A stretch of DNA of 20,132 nt from Thiothrix sp. Its GTDB lineage: Bacteria > Pseudomonadota > Gammaproteobacteria > Thiotrichales > Thiotrichaceae. Below are positions 1 to 7,712 of this stretch, piece by piece; within the stretch, counting starts at the first letter, position 1; each line of letters starts with the position of its first letter. The stretch lies in NCBI GenBank assembly GCA_011375245.1, contig DRMA01000076.1, forward strand, positions 1-20,132. The letters run 5' to 3'. The notes beneath the pieces were generated by a model. That model had not been told where the DNA came from and did not search any database. It saw only the letters and a program-made list of their open reading frames with translations. Both the position numbers and the translations under genes were made by a program.

Positions 1-152
1 ATTAATCGTAGCAAGAAACAAAAATACTTCAATTTTCTATTGGAGACTTAAAAAGGAAGAACTCAAGACACACCAGCAACATAGCTTTCAAAAAATTTAT
101 TTTTTTTGATTATTATTATAGCACACATGCTTAAAAATCAAGCGTAATTATA

Positions 153-183
153 CTGAACAATACCAAACACAACCTGAACAATA
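153..183. repeat. 10-bp direct repeat, 21-bp period
   Basis: CTGAACAATA occurs at 153-162 and again at 174-183, exactly 21 bp apart, which is two helical turns. Tandem half-sites on the same DNA face can be a regulator binding site, here about 200 bp upstream of rnfA. In such AT-rich DNA it may also be chance. Confidence 0.3.
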
Positions 184-256
184 AAAAGTCTTCTGCCCCA
201 CTAAAATATCAATTAAATATTTCTTATAGCAGTCATACTATCAAATGGGCGCACTT

Positions 257-262
257 TATAAT
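257..262 (+). promoter_or_regulatory. possible -10 element upstream of rnfA
   Basis: A perfect TATAAT lies about 115 bp before rnfA. No recognisable -35 hexamer sits 16-18 bp upstream, and there is no TG extension, so support rests on the -10 alone. If used, the leader would be about 108 nt and would contain the pyrimidine-rich tract. Confidence 0.25.
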
Positions 263-376
263 CTATTTCAATATTTTTGGCAACATAAATATTTTATTAA
301 TCTTTCCTATCTTCCTTATCCCCCCTCAATGTACCACAATATCCATTTCTATCTCACCATCTGCTAAACTCCCCCC

Positions 377-958
377 ATGTCAGAACTTCTACTCATCATC
401 ATCGGTACCGTCTGGGTTAATAACATCGTATTATCCCAGTTCCTTGGTCTATGCCCCTTTATGGGCGTATCACGCAAGCTCGAAACGGCTATTAGCATGG
501 GCTTGGCAACCACATTTGTGCTTACGCTATCATCTATAAGTAGCTATTTAGTCAATCATTTTATTCTTGCTCCCTTAGAATTAGAGTATCTCCGTACGAT
601 TAGCTTTATTTTAGTTATTGCTGCCATTGTTGGTCTGACTGAAATGATGATAAAAAAAACCTCCCCTTTATTACATCGTGTTTTAGGCATTTATCTCCCC
701 TTGATTACCAGCAATTGTGCTGTCTTGGGGGTTGCGCTGCTTAATGTGCAAGAGGCCAATAATTTTCTTCAATCTGCACTCTATGGCTTTGGTTCAGCCT
801 TAGGTTTTAGCCTCGTCTTGGTATTATTTGCTAGTATGCGTGAACGGCTTGATGTGGCAGATGTGCCCATTGCCTTTCGCGGCAATGCGATTGCTTTAAT
901 CACCGCAGGCTTAATGGCACTCGCTTTTATGGGCTTTTCAGGACTGGTAAGAACGTAA
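377..958 (+). CDS. rnfA: Rnf/Rsx electron transport complex subunit A
   Basis: Integral membrane subunit of the Rnf (Rsx) complex, which moves electrons between NADH and ferredoxin-like carriers coupled to ion transport; in E. coli the homologous complex keeps SoxR reduced. The protein is 193 aa, the same length as E. coli RsxA, and is recognisable end to end: the N-terminal VNNIVLSQFLGLCPFMGVS stretch, the LPLITSNCAVLGVALLN helix and the C-terminal RGNAIALITAGLMALAFMGF. About six hydrophobic segments fit the family. The ATG at 377 is the only possible start because an in-frame TAA lies at 365-367. It is preceded by six C residues and no Shine-Dalgarno, which is unusual. First gene of the rnfABCD run; rnfB begins 4 bp after its stop. 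Confidence 0.97.
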   Translation: MSELLLIIIGTVWVNNIVLSQFLGLCPFMGVSRKLETAISMGLATTFVLTLSSISSYLVNHFILAPLELEYLRTISFILVIAAIVGLTEMMIKKTSPLLHRVLGIYLPLITSNCAVLGVALLNVQEANNFLQSALYGFGSALGFSLVLVLFASMRERLDVADVPIAFRGNAIALITAGLMALAFMGFSGLVRT

Positions 959-962
959 CATT

Positions 963-1550
963 ATGATTGACGCTATTTTTGCTATTGTTGGTCTTGCACT
1001 ATTTTTTGGTTTATTACTGGGTTATTCGGCTATTCGCTTTAAAGTCAAAGGTGACCCTATTGTCGATCAAATTGATGCTGAACTCCCCCAAACACAATGC
1101 GGTCAATGCACTTATGCGGGCTGTCGCCCCTATGCTGAAGCTATTGCTAAAGGTGAGGCTGACATTAACCAATGCCCCCCTGGAGGTGATGACACGATTG
1201 AAGCACTCGCCAATCTACTCGGTGTTGAAGCCAAGCCACTAGATGAAGAACATGGTGAGCATTCGGATATCCCAACCGTTGCCATTATTATTGAAGATAC
1301 CTGCATTGGTTGTACCTTATGTATCAAAGCATGCCCTGTTGATGCTATTCTTGGTGCAGCAAAGCAAATGCATACCGTCATTGAATCAGAGTGTACGGGT
1401 TGTGAACTCTGTATTCCGCCCTGCCCTGTTGAATGTATTGAAATGGTACCGTTAAAAACTACTATTGACAATTGGCAATGGCCAGAACCCTTATCACTAG
1501 AACAAATCCCTGTTGTCGTTGAACCCTTAACAAAGAAGAAGAGCGCATGA
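963..1550 (+). CDS. rnfB: Rnf/Rsx electron transport complex subunit B (iron-sulfur)
   Basis: Membrane-anchored iron-sulfur subunit passing electrons within the Rnf complex. The 195-aa protein (E. coli RsxB about 192) starts with one transmembrane helix (residues 3-25). A four-cysteine Fe-S domain follows (C46, C49, C54, C71). It ends with two ferredoxin-type 4Fe-4S motifs, C114/C117/C120/C124 and C144/C147/C150/C154. All cluster ligands expected for a gammaproteobacterial RnfB are present, so the protein looks functional. The ATG at 963 sits 4 bp after the rnfA stop without a clear ribosome site, suggesting translational coupling. Its TGA overlaps the rnfC start in an ATGA junction. Confidence 0.97.
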   Translation: MIDAIFAIVGLALFFGLLLGYSAIRFKVKGDPIVDQIDAELPQTQCGQCTYAGCRPYAEAIAKGEADINQCPPGGDDTIEALANLLGVEAKPLDEEHGEHSDIPTVAIIIEDTCIGCTLCIKACPVDAILGAAKQMHTVIESECTGCELCIPPCPVECIEMVPLKTTIDNWQWPEPLSLEQIPVVVEPLTKKKSA

Positions 1551-3259
1551 TCTCAAGCTCCCCTCATATTTGGCCGCTTAAAGGCGGTGTACATCCTGAT
1601 TTTCATAAAGAGGAATCAACACAACAAGCCATTGCTATTGCGCCTCTGCCCGATAAATTAATTGTGCCTATTCGTCAACATATTGGTGAACTAGGAAAAC
1701 TTGTGGTACACGTTAACGACTATGTTTATAAGGGGCAGGTTTTAACCACGCAACCTAAAGGTCTAGGTAGCCTAACCCACGCTCCCACATCAGGCACTAT
1801 TGTTGATAGTGGACGTTATCCTATCCCACATGTATCAGGTTTTTCATGTCCTGGCATAATTCTTAAACCTGATGGTAAAGAAGATTGGGGTGAACACCGT
1901 TTAACGCCCTATTCAAATCACTTGTCTGTCCATAAAAATCAATTATTAGAGCGATTATATCAAGCAGGTCTCGTTGGGCTAGGCGGTGCAGCTTTCCCTA
2001 GCATGGTTAAAATTTCTGCTGCCGATAAAGCAACAATCAAGACACTGATTATTAATGCTGCTGAATGCGAACCGTACATTACTTGTGATGACATGCTTAT
2101 GCGCGAAAATGCTAATGAGCTTATTCAAGGCATTCTCATTCTTATTCAACTCTTACAACCTGAACAATGCTTAATCGGTATAGAAGAGAATAAACCTGAA
2201 GCCATTGCTGCCATGCAAGATGCAGTGGCAACGACTAATAATAACGTCATTAAGCTTGTTGCCATTCCCAGCATTTACCCCAGCGGTGACGAAAAGCAAC
2301 TGATACAAATCCTTACAGGGATTGCCATTCCCAAAAGCATACTCTCTTTCGACTACGGCATACTGTGCCATAACATAGCCACTGTACACAGTATTTATAA
2401 CGCTGTGGTAAAAGGTGAACCACTGATTTCACGTACCGTTACGGTCACAGGATCAGGTGTTAAGCATCCGCAGAATTTTAAAGCACTTATTGGCACCCCC
2501 TTTCATCACCTTATAAACACTGCGGGTGGCTATACTAAAAAAGCAGAACGCTTACTCATGGGTGGCCCAATGATGGGTTTTGCGATGCAAACGGATGAAG
2601 TACCTGTCGTTAAGGCAACCAACTGCATCCTCGCACTTAGCGAAGCAGAACTGCCTTACTCACTAACAATGGCCATGCCCTGTATTCGCTGTGGCAAATG
2701 TGCGGACGTTTGTCCTGTTGATCTCTTACCCCAACAACTTTACTGGCATGCTCGTGCTGAAGACCTCGAAAAAGTACAACAACACAAGCTTTTTGATTGT
2801 ATTGAGTGTGGTTGTTGTAGTTATGTTTGCCCGAGTAATATCCCTTTGGTGAGCTATTATCGCCATGCTAAAGGTGCGGTAAAAGCCAATGCTGAAAAAT
2901 TGCAAAAAATTGATAAAGCAAGGGAACGCCATGAATACCGCGAATTCCGTCTACAGCGTGAAAAAGATGAACGTAAAGCCAAACTTGCTAAACACAAAGC
3001 TGCCTTACAAAAGAAAAAAGCAGCGATGGCTGCCGCTAAAGCCAATGGTAACAATAAACAAAACGATGTATCCGATGTGATAAAAGCGGCAATGGAACGC
3101 ACCAAAGCAAAAAAAGCCGCTGCACAACAGCAAGCGAAACACTATTCCCAACCACGCAATACGGATAATCTCACTGCTGCGCAACAACAGCAAATAGATC
3201 AAGCTGATGCAAGACGTACAGCTTCTACAAAAAAGCACACAGAAACGGATAGCAAATAG
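1547..3259 (+). CDS. rnfC: Rnf/Rsx electron transport complex subunit C
   Basis: Peripheral subunit of Rnf that carries the NADH- and flavin-binding fold and two 4Fe-4S clusters. The 570-aa product has the family N-terminus (GGVHPDFHKE), a glycine-rich GLGGAAFPS loop (residues 144-152) followed by NAAECEPYITCDD (170-182), and two cluster motifs, C379/C382/C385/C389 and C418/C421/C424/C428. After about residue 440 comes a Lys/Ala/Gln-rich, very charged tail. E. coli RsxC has a longer tail (total about 740 aa), so this one is short but within the variation seen in the family. The start overlaps the rnfB stop by 4 bp, with an AAGAAGAG ribosome site just upstream. rnfD follows after 5 bp. Confidence 0.97.
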   Translation: MISSSPHIWPLKGGVHPDFHKEESTQQAIAIAPLPDKLIVPIRQHIGELGKLVVHVNDYVYKGQVLTTQPKGLGSLTHAPTSGTIVDSGRYPIPHVSGFSCPGIILKPDGKEDWGEHRLTPYSNHLSVHKNQLLERLYQAGLVGLGGAAFPSMVKISAADKATIKTLIINAAECEPYITCDDMLMRENANELIQGILILIQLLQPEQCLIGIEENKPEAIAAMQDAVATTNNNVIKLVAIPSIYPSGDEKQLIQILTGIAIPKSILSFDYGILCHNIATVHSIYNAVVKGEPLISRTVTVTGSGVKHPQNFKALIGTPFHHLINTAGGYTKKAERLLMGGPMMGFAMQTDEVPVVKATNCILALSEAELPYSLTMAMPCIRCGKCADVCPVDLLPQQLYWHARAEDLEKVQQHKLFDCIECGCCSYVCPSNIPLVSYYRHAKGAVKANAEKLQKIDKARERHEYREFRLQREKDERKAKLAKHKAALQKKKAAMAAAKANGNNKQNDVSDVIKAAMERTKAKKAAAQQQAKHYSQPRNTDNLTAAQQQQIDQADARRTASTKKHTETDSK

Positions 3260-3264
3260 GCATT

Positions 3265-4293
3265 ATGGAATTTACTACGGACAACTTATCCAATCAGATT
3301 GATAATCATAAAATTGCTGCAGAAATGCGCCAAGTCTTATATGCCCTACTCCCTGGTATTGTAATGATGCTATGGTTTTTTGGTTGGGGAGCACTTTCAA
3401 ATATTATCCTAAGCATTAGCTTTGCTTTAGGGTTTGAAGCCTTAATGCTAAAGCTACGCCAACGCCCTGTATTACCTTTTCTTTCTGATTACAGTGCCAT
3501 TGTTACCGCAACGTTACTTGCACTAACCATGCCTGCTTATGCACCGTGGTGGCTTTTGCTAGTAGCTACATTCTTTGCCATTGTTATCGCTAAACATCTC
3601 TATGGTGGCTTAGGGTATAACCCGTTTAATCCTGCAATGGTAGGTTATGCCGTTGTCTTAATTTCCTTTCCTGTTGATATGGTCAATTGGTTTACCCCGA
3701 CTGCCTTTAATATGGAGCAGATTGGTTTAAGTGATACCTTTGCCTTGGTGTTTAAGGGGGCTGCTAACTTGCCAAAGTGGGATGCAATGACCATGGCAAC
3801 GCCATTAGATACCCTAAAAACAGGGTTACGCATGGATACGCCCATTAGCGAGATTAACCAATCCCCAACCTTCGGCGTACTCGCGGGTAAAGGCTGGGAA
3901 TGGATTAGCCTTGGCTATTTAGTCGGTGGCGCATGGCTTATTTACCGCAAGATTATTAGCTGGCACATTCCAACCGCGTTTCTTGCTACTCTCATGCTCA
4001 TATCAACTGCTTTTTGGCTTATTGATTCATCATTCTATAGCCCCCCACTCTTACACCTCCTCGCAGGAGGCACGATGCTTGGTGCATTCTTTATTGCAAC
4101 TGACCCTATTACAGCCAGTACTACACCACGAGGCAAACTCATTTATGCGGCATTAATTGGCTTTTTTGTCTATGCGATTCGCGTTTGGGGCAGTGCCTAT
4201 CCAGATGGTGTTGCTTTTTCGGTATTAATAATGAATATGGCGGTGCCATTAATTGATTATTATACTCAACCAAGAACATTTGGCTCTAATTAA
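3265..4293 (+). CDS. rnfD: Rnf/Rsx electron transport complex subunit D (flavoprotein)
   Basis: Polytopic membrane subunit related to NqrB. The 342 aa (E. coli RsxD about 352) include the conserved GGLGYNPFNPAMVGYA segment (114-129) and TMATPLD at 176-182. In that segment Thr179 corresponds to the threonine that carries covalent FMN in characterised RnfD proteins. The C-terminus (PLIDYYTQPR) matches the normal family end, so the protein is complete. It is the last rnf gene in this window. The usual next genes, rnfG (second covalent-FMN subunit) and rnfE (RnfA paralogue), are not found here. A non-coding gap and mscS follow instead. Confidence 0.96.
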   Translation: MEFTTDNLSNQIDNHKIAAEMRQVLYALLPGIVMMLWFFGWGALSNIILSISFALGFEALMLKLRQRPVLPFLSDYSAIVTATLLALTMPAYAPWWLLLVATFFAIVIAKHLYGGLGYNPFNPAMVGYAVVLISFPVDMVNWFTPTAFNMEQIGLSDTFALVFKGAANLPKWDAMTMATPLDTLKTGLRMDTPISEINQSPTFGVLAGKGWEWISLGYLVGGAWLIYRKIISWHIPTAFLATLMLISTAFWLIDSSFYSPPLLHLLAGGTMLGAFFIATDPITASTTPRGKLIYAALIGFFVYAIRVWGSAYPDGVAFSVLIMNMAVPLIDYYTQPRTFGSN

Positions 4294-4395
4294 CAAAATA
4301 ATTTAAAAAGATAAAAATATTTAATTCCTATTACTTTATAAAGGTAGTAGAATCATTTTATTGCTTTACTTAGCAAAAGGGCTGCATTTCAATAC

Positions 4396-4419
4396 CATGA
4401 ACTATTTCATGAACTATTT
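4396..4419. repeat. perfect tandem 12-mer duplication
   Basis: CATGAACTATTT occurs twice back to back (4396-4407 and 4408-4419) in the gap between rnfD and the mscS-like gene. It looks like a small slippage duplication; no function is evident. Confidence 0.6.
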
Positions 4420-4422
4420 ATA

Positions 4423-4447
4423 GTCGAAGCACTTCATCGACCTTTTT
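4423..4447 (+). terminator. weak candidate terminator after rnfD
   Basis: GTCGA at 4423-4427 pairs with TCGAC at 4437-4441, with partial pairing of AAG/CTT inside, and five T residues follow. The stem is short and bulged. It is a possible end for the rnfABCD transcript but not a strong one. Confidence 0.3.
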
Positions 4448-4529
4448 GAATAAAATAGACCCCATTAACATCTGACTATTATTTATAAAAATATTTTATT
4501 AATATGAATGTATTTATAGACATCAATAT

Positions 4530-5816
4530 ATGGATATAATTAACAACATAAACAATTGGTTGCATCTTGCGTTCGATACTGCCTCGCCTTATTTTATTTC
4601 TTTTTGGACTTTTTTTAATGATTACACGTATTTTCGTGTATCACTCATTGCAGCAGCTTCTTATCTTGTTGCAAAATTTTTATCGAAAGCAATCAGCAAA
4701 CTGATTAAAAATATATCACAACGTTTATGCTTTAATCTTGGTGAAGAAATTGCCTTATTGTTAGAATCTCCCCTCTTTTATTTTATTTTTCTTAATGGCT
4801 TGATACTGGTTGTCGTTTTTTCAGAATTTAATGAAACCCCCCATTTTGTTGCCCTTTCAATACTAAAATCATTGTTGATTATTGTACTTTCTACCTCACT
4901 GCTGCGTATTATTAAACTTTTGTTACAAAAAGCTGCCGACAATGCGGAAAGCAACAAACTTATTCAACCACAGACCCTGCCTTTATTTAAAAATACGGCG
5001 TTAATCTTTGTACTAACAGGTGCTATTCATCAGATATTCTCTGTATGGGGTGTGGATATGACAGCGTTATTAGCATCGGCAGGGATTGCGGGGTTGGCCA
5101 TTGGCATGGCCTCTAAGGATATGTTGTCAGATGTTATTTCGGGCATTCTGATTATGACTGACTCACCTTACAAGATAAATGACACGGTTGAACTTGAATC
5201 GGGCTTACGCGGTATGATAACGAATATTGGTATTCGTAGTACGCGCATACTCACTAAAGACAATGTAGAAATCATTATTCCCAACACGATGATGAGCAAT
5301 ACGCAAATCACCAATGAATCCTCCGCAGAAACCCAAGGAATACGCCTAAAACTAGTTTTTTCAACGGCTGCAGGCACTGATCCTGAGCATATTCGTGCCC
5401 TCTTAATCAATATCGCTGATCACAATGAAAATGTACTGCACAAGCAAGCTAAAAAGGTACAAGTATTGGAATTTAATGAACGCTGTACAACATTCTGCTT
5501 GATGTTTTGGATTAAGGAAGCTCCATTGCGAGGAGCAACAATGACACAGCTTAGAGAAGATATTTATACACAACTTCTAAAGGAAAACATCTCCTTCGCC
5601 TCGCCAACAGAAAGAGAAATCTCCATTACCTCGCAACCCGCCTTACGTCAGGAAGTTGCCATTACTGAATTTCCTGTCAATCAAATTGAAATAAAAGAAA
5701 TGCCCAATTTATTTGGCAATGGTAAACCACGAACAATAAATAAACCTAATCGACCAAAATCGACAAAACGTAACAGTAACAAAGACGACAATGATCTCAA
5801 ACACAGAGCACACTAA
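4530..5816 (+). CDS. MscS-family mechanosensitive ion channel
   Basis: Inner-membrane channel that opens under membrane tension to release solutes during osmotic downshock. In 428 aa there are several N-terminal transmembrane segments (about 18-60, 78-98, 105-130, 155-172). They are followed by the diagnostic pore helix and beta domain: GVDMTALLASAGIAGLAIG (174-192), then the ISGILIMTDSPYKINDTVEL region (203-222) and an IPN turn typical of MscS. It has extra N-terminal helices compared with E. coli MscS (286 aa). A polar Lys/Asn-rich tail follows about residue 395. The ATG at 4530 has no obvious ribosome site. The next gene begins 26 bp before its stop, so the two are probably co-translated. 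The exact subfamily cannot be assigned, so no symbol is given. Confidence 0.93.
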   Translation: MDIINNINNWLHLAFDTASPYFISFWTFFNDYTYFRVSLIAAASYLVAKFLSKAISKLIKNISQRLCFNLGEEIALLLESPLFYFIFLNGLILVVVFSEFNETPHFVALSILKSLLIIVLSTSLLRIIKLLLQKAADNAESNKLIQPQTLPLFKNTALIFVLTGAIHQIFSVWGVDMTALLASAGIAGLAIGMASKDMLSDVISGILIMTDSPYKINDTVELESGLRGMITNIGIRSTRILTKDNVEIIIPNTMMSNTQITNESSAETQGIRLKLVFSTAAGTDPEHIRALLINIADHNENVLHKQAKKVQVLEFNERCTTFCLMFWIKEAPLRGATMTQLREDIYTQLLKENISFASPTEREISITSQPALRQEVAITEFPVNQIEIKEMPNLFGNGKPRTINKPNRPKSTKRNSNKDDNDLKHRAH

Positions 5817-6837
5817 AAAACGCCAACATTGGCAGATAACATTATTAGGGCTTCTTTTACTAAGCTTAGTATTTGTACTGAGTATTCCTTATTTTGTAAA
5901 ACGCATCCCTCAACAGCTCGAACAGAGCATTCAAACTCGTCTCCAGCAACACAATATTCAATGGGCTATCGTAGAAGCAACAGGTAGAAACGTCACCTTA
6001 AAAGGTAACGCACCAACCATAGAAGCACATGACCAAGCCTTTCACATTGCGCAACAAACATTAGGTGTAGGTGAACTAACCGATAGGATGACACCGCGCA
6101 TTATAAATCCCTATACAATGAGCCTTGCATGGAATGGCAAGAAACTCATTATTAAAGGCTTTATTGATAGCAAAGCTAACTATAATACCTTTCTCAATCA
6201 TGCTTTTGAGCAATATGGTAAAAATAATGTAACAAGCAAATTGACGATTGGCGGAGGACAACCCGCACATTGGAAAACCATGGTGACGAGCGTCCTTACT
6301 GAGCTACACAAGCTCGAAAAAGGCACAATAGAAATTACCAACCAGTCTATTTATATTGCAGGTATCACCCCTTCCTCAGTAACTCGCCAAACGCTTATCA
6401 AGACTATAAAAGGCTTTGAACAATATCAATACGCATTGGAATCCCATATTGTTGCCCTTGATGAAACAGATAAAATTTGCCAAGAAAAATTTAATACCCT
6501 ATTACAACAACAGCATATTTTATTTAGCGCGGGCAATGCCATTGTTAGCCCTAAAAGCTATCCTTTATTGGATAAACTAGCTGATATAGCTGCACTATGC
6601 CCCAAGGCTAATATTATTGCAGCAGGTTATACCGATAACCAAGGCAATGATGAACACAATATCAAACTCAGCCAAGCGCGTGCTAAAGCCACTGTGAGCC
6701 AGCTTTTTCAACGCGGCATTTCTTTGCAGCGTATGACAGCTATTGGTTATGGTAAAAAGAACCCTATTGCAACGAATAGCACCGAACAAGGAAGAGCGCG
6801 TAATCGCCGTATTGAATTGATCGTAAAAGGTAACTAA
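5791..6837 (+). CDS. inner-membrane-anchored OmpA-family protein with BON-like domain
   Basis: Predicted peptidoglycan-binding envelope protein. Of 348 aa, residues 14-36 form one uncleaved-looking transmembrane anchor with lysines on the cytoplasmic side. Residues about 41-105 and 107-155 resemble two BON-type alpha/beta repeats (each ending in a short 'V.L.G' or 'LIIKG' strand). Residues 243-346 are a clear OmpA C-terminal domain: ILFSAG at the start, GYTDNQG (Asp282), LSQARA, and RARNRRIEL at 335-343. In the OmpA family the Asp and the Arg of the NRR motif bind diaminopimelate of peptidoglycan. The BON-plus-OmpA layout recalls mycobacterial ArfA, though homology beyond the architecture is not established. 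It overlaps the MscS gene and lies 4 bp before the coiled-coil gene, which points to one operon. Confidence 0.88.
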   Translation: MISNTEHTKKRQHWQITLLGLLLLSLVFVLSIPYFVKRIPQQLEQSIQTRLQQHNIQWAIVEATGRNVTLKGNAPTIEAHDQAFHIAQQTLGVGELTDRMTPRIINPYTMSLAWNGKKLIIKGFIDSKANYNTFLNHAFEQYGKNNVTSKLTIGGGQPAHWKTMVTSVLTELHKLEKGTIEITNQSIYIAGITPSSVTRQTLIKTIKGFEQYQYALESHIVALDETDKICQEKFNTLLQQQHILFSAGNAIVSPKSYPLLDKLADIAALCPKANIIAAGYTDNQGNDEHNIKLSQARAKATVSQLFQRGISLQRMTAIGYGKKNPIATNSTEQGRARNRRIELIVKGN

Positions 6838-6841
6838 TCCT

Positions 6842-7627
6842 ATGTTTCATCTTATTACTGAACTCGCCATTGTCCTCGTTATTGCCGCTTTTATAGGCTG
6901 GCTGACAGGACGCTATGTGTGTAAAAGTGGCGAACACGAGGAACGAAAAAAGAATAAGCAATTGTTCACACATAACCAATTGCTTGAAAAAGATGCAGAA
7001 CAATACGCTAAAGACTTACAAGCCTTACGTGAAACTATTAAAGCTTCTGAAAAACAACGTGCGATACTAACGCAACAAAAAAGTGCTCAAGCAACAGAAA
7101 TTCTCACCTTAGAAGCGCAACAAAAGGAAATGCTATTAGAGCGACAACAACTAGAACAATGTCTCTCTAAACAAGAAAGCTTGAGTGAAGATTTAGCCTT
7201 GCTTAGACAACAACAACGGCAATTCAAAGAACGTGACTTACAACAAAGTGAAGAAATCGAAACTCTGCTAAAAACATGTCGAACACAGGAAAAAGAACGA
7301 CAGCATCAACAACAAAGAGCGCAAGATATACAACAAGAGAATCAAAAACTCAATCTGCGTGTCACGCTACTTAACAATGAAAAAAATGAATTAGAAAAAC
7401 GCCTACAACAAAGCTATAAAGACAATCAAACATTGCATGATAAAAGCAATGTATTACATGAGGATACCATCAGTTTTAACCAAAAAATGGATGAATTAAG
7501 ACAAAAAATAGAACAGTTAAAACAGCGTAATGAAGCCATGAGCATTGAGAATAATGATTATCTGGGGCGATTACGGGCAATCTCTAGCGTGGTTGATGTT
7601 GTGGGAACTGCACCTTCTACTGAATAA
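6842..7627 (+). CDS. membrane-anchored coiled-coil protein, unknown function
   Basis: A 261-aa protein with one N-terminal transmembrane helix (about residues 3-24) and then an almost uninterrupted Gln/Glu/Lys/Leu-rich heptad region (about 45-240) predicted to form a long coiled coil. No catalytic motif is visible. The topology suggests an inner-membrane anchor with an extended rod; which side the rod faces is not certain, since the positively charged residues after the helix favour the cytoplasm. It starts 4 bp after the OmpA-like gene and is the third gene of the mscS-ompA operon, so it may act as a scaffold for those two. I do not recognise a named family. Confidence 0.8.
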   Translation: MFHLITELAIVLVIAAFIGWLTGRYVCKSGEHEERKKNKQLFTHNQLLEKDAEQYAKDLQALRETIKASEKQRAILTQQKSAQATEILTLEAQQKEMLLERQQLEQCLSKQESLSEDLALLRQQQRQFKERDLQQSEEIETLLKTCRTQEKERQHQQQRAQDIQQENQKLNLRVTLLNNEKNELEKRLQQSYKDNQTLHDKSNVLHEDTISFNQKMDELRQKIEQLKQRNEAMSIENNDYLGRLRAISSVVDVVGTAPSTE

Positions 7628-7632
7628 AAAAT

Positions 7633-7704
7633 AATCCAGAAGCGCTTCAATCTTGTAAATTTTCCCCACTTAAGTGCTGTGGGGACTTCCTACACTGGAT
7701 TTTT
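7633..7704. terminator. inverted-repeat cluster between convergent genes, candidate terminator
   Basis: Several nested palindromes lie between the coiled-coil gene and dapD. AATCCAG (7633-7639) pairs with CTGGATT (7695-7701), the latter running into T residues. GAAGCGCTTC (7639-7648) is a perfect palindrome. TCCCCAC (7663-7669) pairs with GTGGGGA (7679-7685). CACTTAAGTG (7667-7676) is another palindrome that competes with that stem. The outer stem with its T run could end the plus-strand operon. A bidirectional role is inference. Confidence 0.5.
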
Positions 7705-7712
7705 ATGCATTA

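Larger units (their letters stand above)
1..376. other. gene-free region upstream of rnfA
   Basis: No coding region is supportable here on either strand. The stretch is strongly AT-rich. It contains a 10-bp direct repeat (CTGAACAATA at 153 and 174), a perfect TATAAT at 257-262, and from 301 to 376 a pyrimidine-rich tract with only two G residues. The tract includes six-C runs at 320-325 and 371-376. A 12-codon ATG mini-ORF (329-367) lies in frame with rnfA and ends 9 nt before its start. Whatever gene lies upstream ends outside the window. Confidence 0.6.

Noticed and set aside
277..300. Second promoter before rnfA (TTGGCA with TATTAA)
   Set aside because: The spacer is only 12 bp, and a sigma54 reading lacks the GC element at -12.
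2857..3238. Minus-strand frames opposite the 3' end of rnfC
   Set aside because: They are antisense shadows of the Lys/Ala-rich RnfC tail; the plus-strand gene is certain.
4294..4529. Remnants of rnfG or rnfE after rnfD
   Set aside because: No frame encodes a covalent-FMN SGAT-type motif or RnfA-like helices in this AT-rich gap.
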